A stretch of 64,000 bases of DNA from Candidatus Methanobinarius endosymbioticus. GTDB taxonomy: Archaea > Methanobacteriota > Methanobacteria > Methanobacteriales > Methanobacteriaceae. This document shows positions 1-11,120 of this stretch, in pieces. The stretch spans positions 124,001 to 188,000 of the forward strand of contig NIZT01000070.1 in the NCBI GenBank assembly GCA_003315655.1, given 5' to 3'. Numbering within the stretch: position 1 is the stretch's first letter; the number at the start of each line of letters is the position of its first letter. A program made the position numbers and the translations under genes. Under the pieces are notes generated by a model that was not told where the DNA came from, searched no databases, and worked only from the letters and a program-made list of their open reading frames with translations.

Positions 1-44
1 AAAATAAATAGAAAAACATTAAACTAAAGTATTTGAGAATCTAA

Positions 45-1373
45 ATGTATGATTTAGTGCTTAAAAACTGTAAATTAGTGGATAAAAGTGGAATATATTA
101 TATTGGTATAGAAAATGGAAAAATATCAAAAATATCAAAACAACCACTAAAATCAGAAAATGAAGAAGATATACAAGAAAAATTTATTCTTCCTGGATTA
201 ATTGACCCACATGTTCATTTTCGAGATCCTGGTCTTACCTACAAAGAAAATTTTAAAACAGGTAGTTTAGCTGCAGCCCATGGAGGATTTACTTGTGTAT
301 TAGAGATGCCAAATACTATTCCTCCAACCAATACTGCTAAAAATTTTAAGAATAAAAAAAATATTGGTGAAAAAAAAAGTATTATTGATTTTGGACTTCA
401 TTCAGGATTAAATAAAATAAAAGAACTTGAAAAAATAGCTAAATTAAACCCTGCATCTTTTAAAATATTTATGGATTTATTTGAAGATGATGAGATTGAA
501 GAAATGTTTAGTAATGTTTATAATATTAATAAATCTCTAAAAAAATCTTTCTTTCTTACATTACATTGTGAAAATAAAGAAATTATCCAAGAAAATACAG
601 ACAGACTTAAAAAATTAGAGTGCACTCGTGGAAATACTACTTTAGATTATAGCTATGCTAGACCAGCGGAAGCCGAACTTGTATCAGTTGGCTATGCAAC
701 ATTTTTAGCTGAAAAATATGATCTTTCTTTACATATTTGCCATTTAAGTACAAAAAATGCATTAAATTATTTAGAATCCATTAAAGATAAAAATATAAAT
801 ATTACAACAGAAATAACTCCTCATCATCTATTTTTAGATAACACTGGATTTGATAAATTTGGAACAATAATGAAAACTAATCCCCCACTTAGACCTAGTG
901 GAGAAAATTTAACTATATATGAATTAAAAGATATTAATATTATTGGAACTGATCATGCTCCTCATTCTCTTGAAGAAAAACAAGAAGGAGTTTGGAATTC
1001 AAGTCCAGGAATACCTAACTTAGAAACAGTACTTCCTCTTCTTTTGACTGAGGTAAATAAAGGAAAAATAACATTGAATATGATTCAAAAACTAATGTCA
1101 GAAACTCCTGCAAAGCGATTCAATATGAAAAATAAAGGTAAAATTGATATTGGTTATGATGCAGATATTGTAGTTTTAGATTTAAAAAAAGAGGGGAAAA
1201 TTAAGTTGGATAATTTTTATACTAAAGCAAAATATAGTCCTTTTGAAAATAAAGAGTATAAAGGAATAAATATTATGACCATTAGTAATGGAAATATATT
1301 AATGAATAGAGAAGGATTGAGAGCTATAGAAAGTTCTACTGATTATAATAGAACTAAATATATTTATGATTAA
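45..1373 (+). CDS. pyrC: Dihydroorotase
   Basis: Cyclises N-carbamoyl-aspartate to dihydroorotate in cytosolic pyrimidine synthesis. The 442-residue protein shows the amidohydrolase metal site: H56 and H58 in DPHVHFRDPG, a candidate carbamylated lysine K140 in SFKIFMD, H174 in LHCENK, H233 in ICHLS, and D303/H304 in GTDHAPH. Its length is normal for the class I family (about 430), so the ATG start is reasonable. It stands alone on the plus strand; its promoter would lie at the window edge. The family assignment is secure; hydantoinase or allantoinase is less likely given the complete dihydroorotase motif set. Confidence 0.93.
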   Translation: MYDLVLKNCKLVDKSGIYYIGIENGKISKISKQPLKSENEEDIQEKFILPGLIDPHVHFRDPGLTYKENFKTGSLAAAHGGFTCVLEMPNTIPPTNTAKNFKNKKNIGEKKSIIDFGLHSGLNKIKELEKIAKLNPASFKIFMDLFEDDEIEEMFSNVYNINKSLKKSFFLTLHCENKEIIQENTDRLKKLECTRGNTTLDYSYARPAEAELVSVGYATFLAEKYDLSLHICHLSTKNALNYLESIKDKNINITTEITPHHLFLDNTGFDKFGTIMKTNPPLRPSGENLTIYELKDINIIGTDHAPHSLEEKQEGVWNSSPGIPNLETVLPLLLTEVNKGKITLNMIQKLMSETPAKRFNMKNKGKIDIGYDADIVVLDLKKEGKIKLDNFYTKAKYSPFENKEYKGINIMTISNGNILMNREGLRAIESSTDYNRTKYIYD

Positions 1374-1541
1374 CAATACTTTTCAAAATAAAATTTTTTA
1401 ATTTTTCATTAAATATAATAAATTATTGAATTAATAAAATAATAAATAAAAAAATTAATAAAAAGTTAAACATAAAATATTACATTTAATTTTCAATATT
1501 TTAATAATTCATTAATTAACTGATTAAAAGAGGTTTAAATT

Positions 1542-1721
1542 ATGTGTGAATCCAATATTTATAATAGTAATGGCGATTTATTAATGGAAGATGTTATGAC
1601 AGTGAATATAAATGGCGAAAAAATAACAATGATCGATATTTTAAATGAAAAGAAGACAGTTTATGGTAAATTTACTCAATTAAAGTTAGAAGATCATGAA
1701 TTAATCATTGAAGAAAATTAA
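1542..1721 (+). CDS. CooT-like small nickel-binding protein
   Basis: A 59-residue protein beginning MCESNIY and containing MEDVMTVNINGEKITMIDILNEK, followed by a hydrophobic ending with the pattern LKLEDHELIIEE. This matches the CooT family, whose N-terminal Met-Cys binds nickel in the bacterial CO dehydrogenase maturation protein. In methanogens the family is often labelled RNA-binding protein and its role is not established. An AAGAGG-like ribosome binding site sits about 10 bases before the ATG. A nickel link would suit a cell dependent on nickel hydrogenases and Mcr, but that is inference. Confidence 0.7.
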   Translation: MCESNIYNSNGDLLMEDVMTVNINGEKITMIDILNEKKTVYGKFTQLKLEDHELIIEEN

Positions 1722-1743
1722 GATATTTTACAAATAAATATAG

Positions 1744-2427
1744 AAATTTATTATAAATATCCTAGATAACCTGTTAGAAAGTATCATAACATTACTGCAA
1801 AATTTTTTCGTTGATTATGTTGCAATAGGTGTTTTAATTGGAAGCATGATTGAAGAAATAATTGCTCCGATACCTTCAACCATTATAATACTTGGAAGTA
1901 GTTTTTTTATACTCGAAGGTCAGCCAATAGCTATTGAATCAATCTTAAGCTTATTTTTAAATGTATCAATTCCTGCAGCTAATAGGGATGACTTTAGGTT
2001 CATTATTTGTATATACTCTTTGTTATTATATAGGTAAGGCATTTATAACTAAATGAAGAAAATATTTAGCTATTAAATGGGAAGATATAGAAAAAACAGA
2101 TAAACAATTCCAAAAACAAAAAAGGATGATCTAGTTCTTTTTGGTGCAAGAGCTTTGCCAATTATTCCTAGTGTTGCCATTAGTGCCTTTTATGGAGTTA
2201 TTAGATATGATCTTAAGAAATATATTCTTATTACTTTTTTAGGAGGAATTACAACAGCATCTATACTTGGTTTTATAGGATGGCAATTTGGAAATGTCTA
2301 TCAACAAACAGGAGATCAAATTTCATTTTTAGAAGAAATAACTGTAATAGCTATAATTGTTGGTATAGTAGGATACATTGTATATAATAAACGAAAATCG
2401 AAAAATTCACAAGAAGATAAAGAATAG
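1744..2427 (+). pseudogene. Broken DedA-family membrane protein
   Basis: Three reading frames must be joined to recover one DedA/SNARE-associated membrane protein. The first part (1744 to about 1983) reads through VAIGVLIGSMIEEIIAPIPS. The second frame (from about 1988) continues GMTLGSLFVYTLCYYIGK and then meets TGA at 2054-2056, probably a former tryptophan codon. The third frame (from about 2120) carries KKDDLVLFGARALPIIPSV and the C-terminus, ending at 2427. The lesions are one indel near 1985, one nonsense codon and one indel in the A-rich tract near 2115. No start codon is visible after the stop at 1741. DedA proteins act in lipid or ion handling at the membrane; this copy cannot make the full protein. 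Confidence 0.85.
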
Positions 2428-3091
2428 AAAAAACAATGTAAAATTTAAACCTTTTTATTTTTACACTTTTTTTCTTGTTTTTCTATTTTTAAGCTTTTAT
2501 AATATTTTTTATAACTTTTTATAAACTTTTTTACATTTTTTATAAACTAAAATTTTACACAAATATTTTAAAAAAATAATTTATTATTAATATTTAAATT
2601 ACAACACAATACAAACTTCAACACAATACAACTACTCATTACTAATTAACTTTAGTAAAAGATATGATTTAACTACTATTTTCTTTTATATATAATAATT
2701 ATAATTAAATATATTTTAAATTATTATTTTTAAATATATTAATTCCTATAGTTCTAATCTTATCTATAACCACTTATTATTTCATATTATTTTAATTAAT
2801 ATGTATGTAAATATATTTTTAATTCAAATATCACTTTTAAATACAACAGAAAAATGATAAAAAAATTATATTATTAATAAAAAATACCAAATAAATTATC
2901 TTTAATATGAATATAGATAATAATGGATCAAATAATGAAAAAATGAAAATAATAGTATATAATAATAAAAAAATAAAAAATAAATAAATAAAAAAATTTA
3001 TCTAATTAACGATAGGTAGTTAAAGTAAGATTAAAATAAATCGTTATTATAACAAATAATAGAATAGAAAATTAATTAAAAATAAATAAAT
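2428..3091. other. AT-rich spacer, no gene seen
   Basis: The first 100 bases after the DedA remnant are T-runs on the plus strand (about 2450-2530), as in archaeal oligo-T termination sites. The rest is almost pure A/T without a recognisable coding frame, repeat or structured RNA. Confidence 0.5.
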
Positions 3092-3114
3092 AATAGATGG
3101 AAAAACCATCTATT
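3092..3114 (-). terminator. Hairpin terminator of the mvh operon
   Basis: A perfect inverted repeat, AATAGATGG / CCATCTATT with a five-base loop, lies just after the mvhB stop codon. On the minus strand it is followed by a T-rich tract. It looks like an intrinsic terminator or a 3'-end stabilising stem. The mtr and mcr operons end with similar stems. Confidence 0.65.
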
Positions 3115-3128
3115 CAATTATATCTTGT

Positions 3129-4364
3129 TTATTTGAATTCCATTGCATTTTTAGGGCATGCTTCGATACATTGTTCACATAATGTACAGAAACCAACGAG
3201 AGGTAAATTACCTTCATCTTTGAGTTCTAGCATATCATATGGACAAACATCAATACAGTCCCCACATTTAGTACACTTAGATGGATTGAAAACAATTCTA
3301 TTTCTTTCAACAATTTTTCCATTATGTACTTTGTCAATAGGAGCTAAGGTTAAAGCATTCTCAGGACATTTAGCAGCACATGCTCCACATCTAACACACA
3401 TGTTAAATGATGGATCTTTGTTGGTTTGTTCTTCTCCAGGGATTTGTACTCCATCTTTTCTTACAACACGGATAGCTTCAGAAGGGCAGGAAGAAGTACA
3501 AGTTCCTAAAAAGTCACATTTTTCAGAGTTGTTTACAACACCTTCTTCGTTTGCAGGTTTTACATCTCCCCATTCGACTTCTAAATTAATAGCATCAACT
3601 GGACAAATTTTTTCACATAAACTACAAGCAGCACAAACATCAGGAAGTTTAACTGTTAAATTTGATTTTGCTTCGATGAAGTCACCAGGACAAGCTTCAA
3701 CACAGCTATTACATCCAATACAAGTTTCTTCATTTAAAGTGAATGACTTGATTTCTTTTGAACGTTTTTCTGGTCTTTTCTTGGATATGAATACTGCATC
3801 CCATGGGCAAGTTTGAGCACAAATACCGCATTTGATACAAGTATTTTCATCGATTTCAATTTCTCCACCAGTTTCTTCCAAGGTGATAGCATCAACAGGA
3901 CATTCAAGAACACAAGTTCCACAACCAACACAATCTTTAATATAGATTGGTTCTGTGATATTTAATTCACGAGTTTTAGGTTCTTTAATTCCTGGAATTC
4001 CAATTACTTCAACTGGACAAATGTTTACACATTTTTGACACATTACACAGAAACCTTGAAGATTTAAAGCACCTTCACAATCACATAGTTTTAATGTTTG
4101 AGGAGGGCATACTTCTACACAATCTCCACATTGATTACATTTAACTGGATTGAAAACTATTCTTGCTTGAGTATCTCCATTCTCATCAATAAGTAATTCA
4201 TCTACACTGAGTGCACCTTGTGGGCAAGTTTCAACACACTTAGGTTCTCCACCACACATATTACAATAGACGACCTGTTGGTCCTCTAATTCAATAGCTG
4301 TAGTTGGACAAGTTCCTTCACATGCTCCACATTTGATGCAGTCTTCTTGATTGACTACGATCAT
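3129..4364 (-). CDS. mvhB: Polyferredoxin MvhB
   Basis: A 411-residue iron-sulfur protein with twelve CxxCxxCxxxCP-type motifs in tandem, for example [12 protein letters not shown] at the N-terminus and [12 protein letters not shown] at the C-terminus. Two motifs are slightly irregular ([15 protein letters not shown] and [12 protein letters not shown]), as in known MvhB. Length and cluster number match the Methanothermobacter protein. It is the last gene of mvhDGAB, 11 bases after mvhA, and ends in a hairpin. Its role is presumed electron transfer or storage near the Mvh-Hdr complex; the exact function is not settled in the family. Confidence 0.95.
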   Translation of the reverse strand: MIVVNQEDCIKCGACEGTCPTTAIELEDQQVVYCNMCGGEPKCVETCPQGALSVDELLIDENGDTQARIVFNPVKCNQCGDCVEVCPPQTLKLCDCEGALNLQGFCVMCQKCVNICPVEVIGIPGIKEPKTRELNITEPIYIKDCVGCGTCVLECPVDAITLEETGGEIEIDENTCIKCGICAQTCPWDAVFISKKRPEKRSKEIKSFTLNEETCIGCNSCVEACPGDFIEAKSNLTVKLPDVCAACSLCEKICPVDAINLEVEWGDVKPANEEGVVNNSEKCDFLGTCTSSCPSEAIRVVRKDGVQIPGEEQTNKDPSFNMCVRCGACAAKCPENALTLAPIDKVHNGKIVERNRIVFNPSKCTKCGDCIDVCPYDMLELKDEGNLPLVGFCTLCEQCIEACPKNAMEFK

Positions 4365-4375
4365 TTGTTACACTC

Positions 4376-5803
4376 CTAGATTTTATTAATTAAATTACCT
4401 TCACTATCATAAACTTCTATAGTAGCTAATCTCATTTGACTATCCATTGAGTGAGTAGCACAGGATAAACATGGGTCGTAAGCTCTGATAACCATTTCCA
4501 TTAAGTTGAAAATACTGTCGTCTACTTCAACTCCAGGTTTGATATAGTCTTTAGCTACTTTTTGAATACCCATTTCCATTGCAGGGTTGTTTTGAATGGT
4601 TGCAACTACAATGTTAACATTGGTCATTAAACCATCATCATCAGTTTTGTAGTGGTGTATTAAAGTTCCACGAGGAGCTTCTACAATACCAGCACCTTCA
4701 CCAGCTACCCTTTCGATTGCATCTGGGAATTTTTGACCAGATAAATCTCCATCTAAATGTGCAACTGCACATTCAGCAGAAGCTAATAGTTCAATTAATC
4801 TTGCCCAGTGGAAGAGTAATGGTGCTTGACCATATCCAAATTTATCATGGAATTCTTTGAATCTATCTTGAGCGAGTGGTGCTACATCAGGCATTTTGTC
4901 AGCAACATTAATTCTTGATAATGGAGCTACTCTATAAATACCATCAGGATATCCTAATTCTTTGATATAAGGGAATTTTAACCATGAGTATGGTTTAACA
5001 TGTTCTGCAACAACATCTAAGTATCCGAGGTTGTTGTATTCATATTCAACTTTAGAACCATCTTTACTTTTGATTCTTACATCACCATTATAAACATCCC
5101 ATACACCATCGTTAGTTAAACCACAGTGTCTAGTATCACCAAAATTACCTAAAGAGTTTACTAAGTCAATTTTTTCTTCAAAAATAGGAGTAGCTAAATC
5201 TAAAGTTGCTTGAGCTAATTCTACATTTTGTCGAGCTTTAGCAAGTAAATCTTTTTGGGTTTCAGCATCTAATTCAGTGGATATTCCACCAGGAGTAGAT
5301 GAAGTTGGGTGAATAGGTCTTCCACCAACAGCTTTAACAATATCTAAACCGTTTTTCCTCATTTGAATAGCTTGCATAGCTACATCAGGCATGTCTTTAA
5401 TAATTTGGAAAACATTTCTTGTTTGTCTGTTTCCATCAGAAATGACTAAATCAGGAGCTGCTAAGAAATAGAAATGTAATGCATGAGAATGCATAAATGA
5501 ACCCCAGTTCATTAATTCTCTCATTTTGTAAGCAGTTGGTAATATATCATTATCTTCAAATCCATAACATTGATCAGCAGCTTTTGCAGCAGCTAAGTGG
5601 TGTTGTACATCACAAATACCACAAATTCTTGGAACAATCCTAGGAGCTTCTTCAACAGGACGTCCTTGCATGAATTTTTCAAATCCTCTAAATTCCATTA
5701 CATGTAATTTCGTATCTTGTACATTTCCTGCATCGTCAAGTTGGACTGTAATTTTTGCGTGTCCTTCAATACGGGTTACAGGTTCCATAGTAAGTTTTAC
5801 CAT
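4376..5803 (-). CDS. mvhA: F420-non-reducing hydrogenase large subunit
   Basis: Carries the NiFe active site of the group 3c hydrogenase that oxidises H2 and feeds electrons through MvhG and MvhD to heterodisulfide reductase. In 475 residues it has the N-terminal nickel motif [11 protein letters not shown] and the C-terminal motif [12 protein letters not shown] short tail after DPCxxC ends EGNLINKI. The gene lies two bases after mvhG, so translation is probably coupled. No irregularity is seen. Confidence 0.97.
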   Translation of the reverse strand: MVKLTMEPVTRIEGHAKITVQLDDAGNVQDTKLHVMEFRGFEKFMQGRPVEEAPRIVPRICGICDVQHHLAAAKAADQCYGFEDNDILPTAYKMRELMNWGSFMHSHALHFYFLAAPDLVISDGNRQTRNVFQIIKDMPDVAMQAIQMRKNGLDIVKAVGGRPIHPTSSTPGGISTELDAETQKDLLAKARQNVELAQATLDLATPIFEEKIDLVNSLGNFGDTRHCGLTNDGVWDVYNGDVRIKSKDGSKVEYEYNNLGYLDVVAEHVKPYSWLKFPYIKELGYPDGIYRVAPLSRINVADKMPDVAPLAQDRFKEFHDKFGYGQAPLLFHWARLIELLASAECAVAHLDGDLSGQKFPDAIERVAGEGAGIVEAPRGTLIHHYKTDDDGLMTNVNIVVATIQNNPAMEMGIQKVAKDYIKPGVEVDDSIFNLMEMVIRAYDPCLSCATHSMDSQMRLATIEVYDSEGNLINKI

Positions 5804-5805
5804 AT

Positions 5806-6732
5806 TTACTTACCTCCTTTTTGCATTTTTGCAGGTATTAAAGCAGCTGGTAAAGTGTAGGTATAGAAAGTACCAACAATATCATCTAATTGATCAGCTA
5901 CTTGTTCTGGATCGATAGTTTTATCTTCCTCTATCCCATAATCAGATGCAATAGCACTAATCATTTTAGCACCTTGATCCATAACTTTTGAAGTAGGGCC
6001 ATAACAACCTCTACATTGGATAGCTATAGATGGACATTCTGCTCCACATAATGATATGGTAGCTGGTCCCATACAGATTAATCCTTGAGGGATTAAACAT
6101 AAATCATCTTCAGGTTTTCCAATTTCAAATTGTCTTTTAATTACATCCATAGCTAAACCTTCAGGAGGTTTTTCTCTTGGACAAACATCACAAAGATTTG
6201 TAGTTGGTAATTCAACAGTTTCTCCTTTTAATAAAGCTATAACAGCTTCAGCAACTACATCAGATCTAGGAGGACAACCTGGTACAACTAAATCCACATC
6301 AATTGCTTCATTTAATGGTCTGACTCTGCTTTCAAGTGCTGGTACATCTTCATTGGGAATAATTCCTTCTTCATTAGGAGTACTTGGAGAGTTAATATAA
6401 GCTTCTTTTTCTAATTCTTCGACAGTATGTAAGTTACCAAGTCCTGGAATTCCACCATAAGCAGCACAAGTTCCATAACTTATAACAAAGTTTGCCTTTT
6501 CTCTTAATTCTTCAGCTAATTCTCTGTTTTCTTCGTTACGAATTCCACCTTCAACAATTAGTACATCTAATTCAGGGACTTCATCATATTTAGTATCCAT
6601 TAATACTGGTGAAAATTCGAAATCAGCTAATTCCATAACATCTAATAAAGATTCGTGAAAATCAGCAATAGATAAGTGACAACCAGAGCATCCTCCGAGC
6701 CACATTGTTCCTATTTTTGCTTTTTCTACCAT
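5806..6732 (-). CDS. mvhG: F420-non-reducing hydrogenase small subunit
   Basis: The 308-residue electron-transfer subunit of Mvh. The N-terminal proximal-cluster motif GGCSGCHLS is present, with further cysteines in [26 protein letters not shown] and the C-terminal QCRGCYGP, enough for three iron-sulfur clusters. A GGAGG-type ribosome binding site precedes the ATG. It is the second gene of mvhDGAB. Confidence 0.96.
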   Translation of the reverse strand: MVEKAKIGTMWLGGCSGCHLSIADFHESLLDVMELADFEFSPVLMDTKYDEVPELDVLIVEGGIRNEENRELAEELREKANFVISYGTCAAYGGIPGLGNLHTVEELEKEAYINSPSTPNEEGIIPNEDVPALESRVRPLNEAIDVDLVVPGCPPRSDVVAEAVIALLKGETVELPTTNLCDVCPREKPPEGLAMDVIKRQFEIGKPEDDLCLIPQGLICMGPATISLCGAECPSIAIQCRGCYGPTSKVMDQGAKMISAIASDYGIEEDKTIDPEQVADQLDDIVGTFYTYTLPAALIPAKMQKGGK

Positions 6733-6746
6733 TTTATTTCCTCCAC

Positions 6747-7175
6747 TTAGGCCTCAGCATCTAACTGTTCTTTCAAAGGTGCAGAACCTAATTCTTTAAT
6801 ACGGGTTACCATCATTTTAACAGTATCTGCAAATTTTTCACCTTCAGATGCAGAAATCCAGTCATGGTAAATTCTTTCTTTTCCTATTCCCATGTCTTCA
6901 GCTAACTTATAAACCAACCTCATTCTTCTATCTAATTTATAGTTACCTGCGTCATAATGGCAGTCACCGTGGTGGCAACCTGCAACAATAACACCATCTG
7001 CTCCTTCACGGAATGCTTTCAAAACAAACTGAGGTTCAATTCTTCCAGAACACATTACTCTAATTACCCTTATATTTGGTGGGTATTGCATTCTAGATGT
7101 ACCTGCAGTATCTGCTCCCCCATAGGAACACCAGTTGCAACAAAACATTACAATTTTTACGTCATCTTCAGCCAT
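6747..7175 (-). CDS. mvhD: Mvh iron-sulfur subunit MvhD
   Basis: A 142-residue protein that links the hydrogenase to HdrA through a [2Fe-2S] cluster. The family cysteines are complete: [18 protein letters not shown] and GCHHGDCHY. First gene of the operon, with GGAGGAAA before its ATG. It is a useful reference for the cysteine-less copy of the same domain at the end of HdrA at 14846-15199 in this window. Confidence 0.96.
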   Translation of the reverse strand: MAEDDVKIVMFCCNWCSYGGADTAGTSRMQYPPNIRVIRVMCSGRIEPQFVLKAFREGADGVIVAGCHHGDCHYDAGNYKLDRRMRLVYKLAEDMGIGKERIYHDWISASEGEKFADTVKMMVTRIKELGSAPLKEQLDAEA

Positions 7176-7240
7176 AGAGTTTCCTCCGCTTAATATTTTT
7201 TTTATATTTATTTATATCTTTAAAATCAATTTAATCTTTG

Positions 7241-7256
7241 ATATAATATATAAGTC
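7241..7256 (-). promoter_or_regulatory. Putative TATA box of the mvh operon
   Basis: Read on the minus strand this is GACTTATATATTATAT, a good archaeal TATA element, about 65-80 bases before the mvhD ATG. A start site some 25 bases downstream would give a leader of about 45 bases. Position and sequence support it, but AT content this high makes chance TATA-like strings common. Confidence 0.4.
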
Positions 7257-8588
7257 ACATAATATCAAACTTCAATCGAATTCGATTTAATTTAATTACA
7301 TATACATGTATATTTGCGCAAAAAACAACAAAAAACCATTCAAATAATAGAATGCTTTAATGTTGATTTTTAGTCGTACCTCAATGAGCTAACTCAGTGT
7401 TACATCAATGTACTGTTAATACATTAGGAATAATGTTAATATAAAGGTTACTTAGAAATTCATTTAGAAAGATTTATATATGATATTAAGTTTTAGGAAA
7501 GTAATAATAAAAACAAGTAAACACGTCATTAAAATACCTTAAATTAAATCAATATAAATTATATAAGTTTTTAAAAATAAACCAAATTAAAATAATGAAA
7601 TATAATTGTTTTAGTCTATAAGCATTTGAATACATATAAAATAAGACATAAAATTAAATATTTTCAATAAAATAGATAAAAAATCGCTTATTTTATTGAT
7701 AAAAATAATTAGTTATACGTAAAAATATAATTATAATAATAAAAATATAAAAATAATTAATAATTATTTAATGATTAAGATAAATTGTTTTAAAATTTAA
7801 AAACTGATATTTATAGAAATTTTGAAACAAATAATCAACAAGATTTAATGAAAATTTTATCAAAAAATATTTTATAATTAATATTAATATCTATCATTAA
7901 ATCTCTTAAAAAATACTATTAAAAAGTATTTTAATTAAGAGAAAAATAGGAAATAATCTTATAAATATTTTATAAATATCTTTTAACAACTTTTAAAATC
8001 ATATAAAGTCATTTAAATTACCTAAAATAATTTTAATATTTCTTAATATTTTTTAAGATCTTGTAATATTTGTAAACATATTATAAATAAATTATAGCTA
8101 TATTAAACTATTTTATAAAATATATTAGGTATTTTTTCCAAAATAATGTCTTATACGAATATACAAAACTTGACATATAATTTAGAAAGTATATTATTTC
8201 TTATATTGAGTATATAATACTCTTATAATACTCCTATTAATACATATATAATTATACTAAATCAATATTATTTAATAATTAAAATAATAATATATAATTA
8301 TAAAATAAATTTAATGTATTATAAAAAACTAATAATTAATAAATTATATAAGTAATATAATAATAGTAATATTATAATAAATTTAATGTATTATAAAAAA
8401 CTAATAATTACTATATTATATAAGTAATATAATAATAGTAATATATAATATATATAATTTGAAAAATAAATATTATAATTCTAAACTTAAATAATAAAAA
8501 AAGAGCATGAAAAATTATTAAATTGTTATTTATAATATTTTTATAATATTAATTTATAATAAAATAGGAAAATTTATAGTGGTGACTT
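7257..8588. other. Long AT-rich spacer between mvhD and sufC
   Basis: This divergent intergenic region separates two operons. The part nearest mvh (about 7310-7460) is less AT-biased than the rest and may hold regulatory sequence. Beyond it, apart from the tandem duplication at 8305-8446, I see no coding frame, CRISPR or recognisable RNA gene. Confidence 0.5.
8305..8446. repeat. Tandem duplication, period 72
   Basis: Two copies of an about 70-base AT-rich unit (8305-8374 and 8377-8446) begin ATAAATTTAATGTATTATAA and end in TAATAATAGTAATAT. They differ at only about three positions in the middle (AATAAATT against ACTATATT). This is a recent local duplication about 140 bases before sufC, of unknown effect. 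Confidence 0.75.
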
Positions 8589-9356
8589 ATGTTACTCGAA
8601 ATAACCGATTTAGCCGTTGAAGTTAATGGAAGACGTGTCTTAAAAGACATAGATTTAACAATAAAAGAAGGAGAGACACATGTACTTTTAGGTCCAAATG
8701 GAAGTGGTAAAAGTACATTATTTATGAGTATTCTTGGATTTCCAAAATATAAAATAGTTAATGGAAGTATTTTATTTAAAGGAGAAGATATAACTCGTCT
8801 CACTACTACTGAAAGAGTTAAAAGAGGAATAGGAGTTAGTTTCCAAAATCCTCCTGCTATTAAAGGAGTGAATTTGAAAGACTTACTTAAAGTAGAAAGT
8901 GGACAAGATCCTAAAGAAGAAAATCTTACTTCAGAAATGGAAGAATTATCTAAAAAACTCAAATTCAATGAAGATTTCCTTGAAAGAGATGTTAATTTAG
9001 GTTTTTCTGGGGGAGAAGTAAAACGTTCAGAAATACTCCAATTACTTGCACAAAAACCAGATTTTACAATGTTTGATGAACCTGATTCAGGTGTTGATAT
9101 TGAAAATGTAGAATTACTTGCTGAAGAGATAAATGTACTTCTAGATAAAAATAAAAAGCCAGGGCAACGTCAAAGATCAGGATTACTTATTACTCATTTA
9201 GGATATATACTAAATTTTGTTGGAGCAGATATGGCTCATGTATTGATGGATGGAAAAATAGCTTGTTCTGGAAATCCAGATGAAATATTAGAAGATATAA
9301 GAAAAGAAGGATTTAAAGGATGTGTTGAGTGTGCGAGATGTGTTACAAAAAGCTGA
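8589..9356 (+). CDS. sufC: Fe-S cluster assembly ATPase SufC
   Basis: ABC-type ATPase of the SUF system, which energises cluster assembly on the SufB/D scaffold in the cytosol. The 255 residues contain Walker A (GPNGSGKST), the Q-loop region (SFQNPPAIKG), the signature GFSGGEVKRSE and Walker B (FTMFDEPDSGVD). GGTGACTT directly precedes the ATG, fixing the start. The C-terminal coding region overlaps the start of the next gene. Methanogens commonly carry only this SufCB pair. Confidence 0.95.
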   Translation: MLLEITDLAVEVNGRRVLKDIDLTIKEGETHVLLGPNGSGKSTLFMSILGFPKYKIVNGSILFKGEDITRLTTTERVKRGIGVSFQNPPAIKGVNLKDLLKVESGQDPKEENLTSEMEELSKKLKFNEDFLERDVNLGFSGGEVKRSEILQLLAQKPDFTMFDEPDSGVDIENVELLAEEINVLLDKNKKPGQRQRSGLLITHLGYILNFVGADMAHVLMDGKIACSGNPDEILEDIRKEGFKGCVECARCVTKS

Positions 9357-10563
9357 AAAAGCAAAAAAGAGAAAAGCTGCCATCGGATCTGACATTGATA
9401 TAGATGAATTCATAAAAGAAGATAAAAAAGAACATGAAACTGTAGATAGCATCCAAGATGTTCCCAAAAAAGTTAAAGATACACTTCTTAAAGTAGGAGT
9501 AGATACTTCTGAAGAAGAACGTGCTGGATCTTTTCTTCAAATGGATCAAAGTAACATATATTCAAGCTCTATTTCAGATTCAATAGAACTTATGAATCTT
9601 GAAATCGCTTTAGACAAATATAATTGGTTAGATCAATATATGTGGAATGTAGTTTCACCAGATGGAGATAAATATACAGCTCAAACTGCTCTTAGAGAAC
9701 AGGAAGAAGGAACTAAAAGCGGTTATTTCATAAGATCCAAACCAGGCACTAAAGAAGTATTTCCAATGCAAGCATGCATGTTTATTGGTGATGAAACAGT
9801 TATGCAAACTGCTCATAATATTATAATAGCTGAAGAAAATTCAGAACTCCACGTAATTACTGGTTGTGCTACAGGAGATGATATAGCTTCAGCACTTCAT
9901 GTAGGAGTTTCAGAATTCTATCTTAAGCCAGGATCTAAAATTACATTTACAATGGTCCATAATTGGGCAGAACAAGTCGAAGTGAGGCCTAGAACTGGAA
10001 TAACAATTGATGATAATGGTACATTCATTAATAATTACATTCTTACTAGTCCTGTGAAAACTATTCAATCATATCCAACTGCTTATTGTTCTGGGAAGAA
10101 TTCAAAAGCAATATTTCAAAGTATTCAAAGCGGACAAAAAGATTCTATTATTGACGTAGGTTCAAGAGTTTACTTAAATGGAGAAAACTCTGCTGCAGAA
10201 GTAATTTCTAGAGCAGTATCACATGATGAATCAAAAATATATTCTAGAGGACACTTAGCTGGAACTGTTCCAGAAGTAAAAGGACATTTAGAATGTCACG
10301 GTCTTGTTTTATCAGACGATTCTTTAATTTATGCTGTACCTGAACTTGAAGCTAGTGCAGCAAATCTAGAAATGTCTCATGAAGCAGCTGTTGGAAAGAT
10401 AGATGAAGATGAAATATATTATCTTACTTCAAGAGGATTAACAGAAGAAGAAGCAAGTTCCATGATTGTTAGAGGTTTCTTAAGTATGGATATTACTGAA
10501 CTTCCACCAGAATTAGCTAATGAAACAAAAAAGATGACCGATATGAGTTTAGAAGGAATGTAA
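9331..10563 (+). CDS. sufB: Fe-S cluster scaffold SufB/SufD family
   Basis: Scaffold partner of SufC. The C-terminal half has the beta-helix core of the family, for example SRAVSHDESKIYSRGHLAGTVPEVKGHLECHGLVLSD (read in segments) and the ending LTEEEASSMIVRGFL. I prefer the GTG at 9331 (MRDVLQKAEKAKKRK), because AAAGGA lies about 10 bases before it and the peptide matches archaeal relatives. An in-frame GTG at 9322 is also possible but leaves no room for a ribosome binding site. The gene overlaps the end of sufC, so translation is coupled. A run of T residues follows the stop codon. Confidence 0.92.
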   Translation: MRDVLQKAEKAKKRKAAIGSDIDIDEFIKEDKKEHETVDSIQDVPKKVKDTLLKVGVDTSEEERAGSFLQMDQSNIYSSSISDSIELMNLEIALDKYNWLDQYMWNVVSPDGDKYTAQTALREQEEGTKSGYFIRSKPGTKEVFPMQACMFIGDETVMQTAHNIIIAEENSELHVITGCATGDDIASALHVGVSEFYLKPGSKITFTMVHNWAEQVEVRPRTGITIDDNGTFINNYILTSPVKTIQSYPTAYCSGKNSKAIFQSIQSGQKDSIIDVGSRVYLNGENSAAEVISRAVSHDESKIYSRGHLAGTVPEVKGHLECHGLVLSDDSLIYAVPELEASAANLEMSHEAAVGKIDEDEIYYLTSRGLTEEEASSMIVRGFLSMDITELPPELANETKKMTDMSLEGM

Positions 10564-11120
10564 CTTTCTAAATTCAATTTTCTTTTATTTTATAATTATA
10601 TTTTTCAAATTTAATTATTAAGCTATATATAAATTATTTCTATCATATATTTCATTTATACTATTTTTATTATTTCTATTATTTCTATTATTTATTAACA
10701 AAAATCAACATTAATATATAATTAGTATATCTTATAGCTCCATATATAACAAGTTAAATTAATTAAATTATATTTCATATAAATATTTATATTATATATT
10801 TAATTTTTTTAATCTTTTAATTAATATAAAATGAACAAATAAATAAGTTAAGCCCATTTTAAATTATATTAATATTATAAATATTATGAAAATTAGCAAA
10901 CTATTTATATCATTAAGAACAAATTATAGTATAACATATTGATTTGTTTAAACTATTCATTTTTTAAAATTACATGATTAAGTTTTTTATAAAAATATGG
11001 GAATTTTCCCCATTAATCCATAACTACTTTAATATCTAAAATCATATATTAATGGTATTAAATATTACAATAGTTATAAATTTCTAATATATAGAAAATA
11101 GAGAATATAGAGACGAAGAA
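10564..11120. other. AT-rich spacer before hdrC
   Basis: T-rich just after sufB, consistent with termination, and otherwise A/T without a plausible frame. The promoter for the hdrCBA cluster should be near 11040-11090, but no single TATA element stands out. Confidence 0.4.

Noticed and set aside
3097..3816. Plus-strand 239-codon frame opposite mvhB
   Set aside because: It is the antisense shadow of the cysteine-rich mvhB gene and has no ribosome binding site or known motif. Similar shadows opposite mtrC, mtrD, mtrE, ehbK and others were left out for the same reason.
7310..7460. C/D box RNA upstream of mvh
   Set aside because: TGATG- and CTGA-like strings occur, but not as a complete C, D', C', D set with suitable spacing.
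7257..8588. Replication origin in the long AT-rich spacer
   Set aside because: No cdc6/orc1 gene is nearby and no repeated origin-recognition boxes with G-rich strings are seen; only the 72-base duplication stands out.
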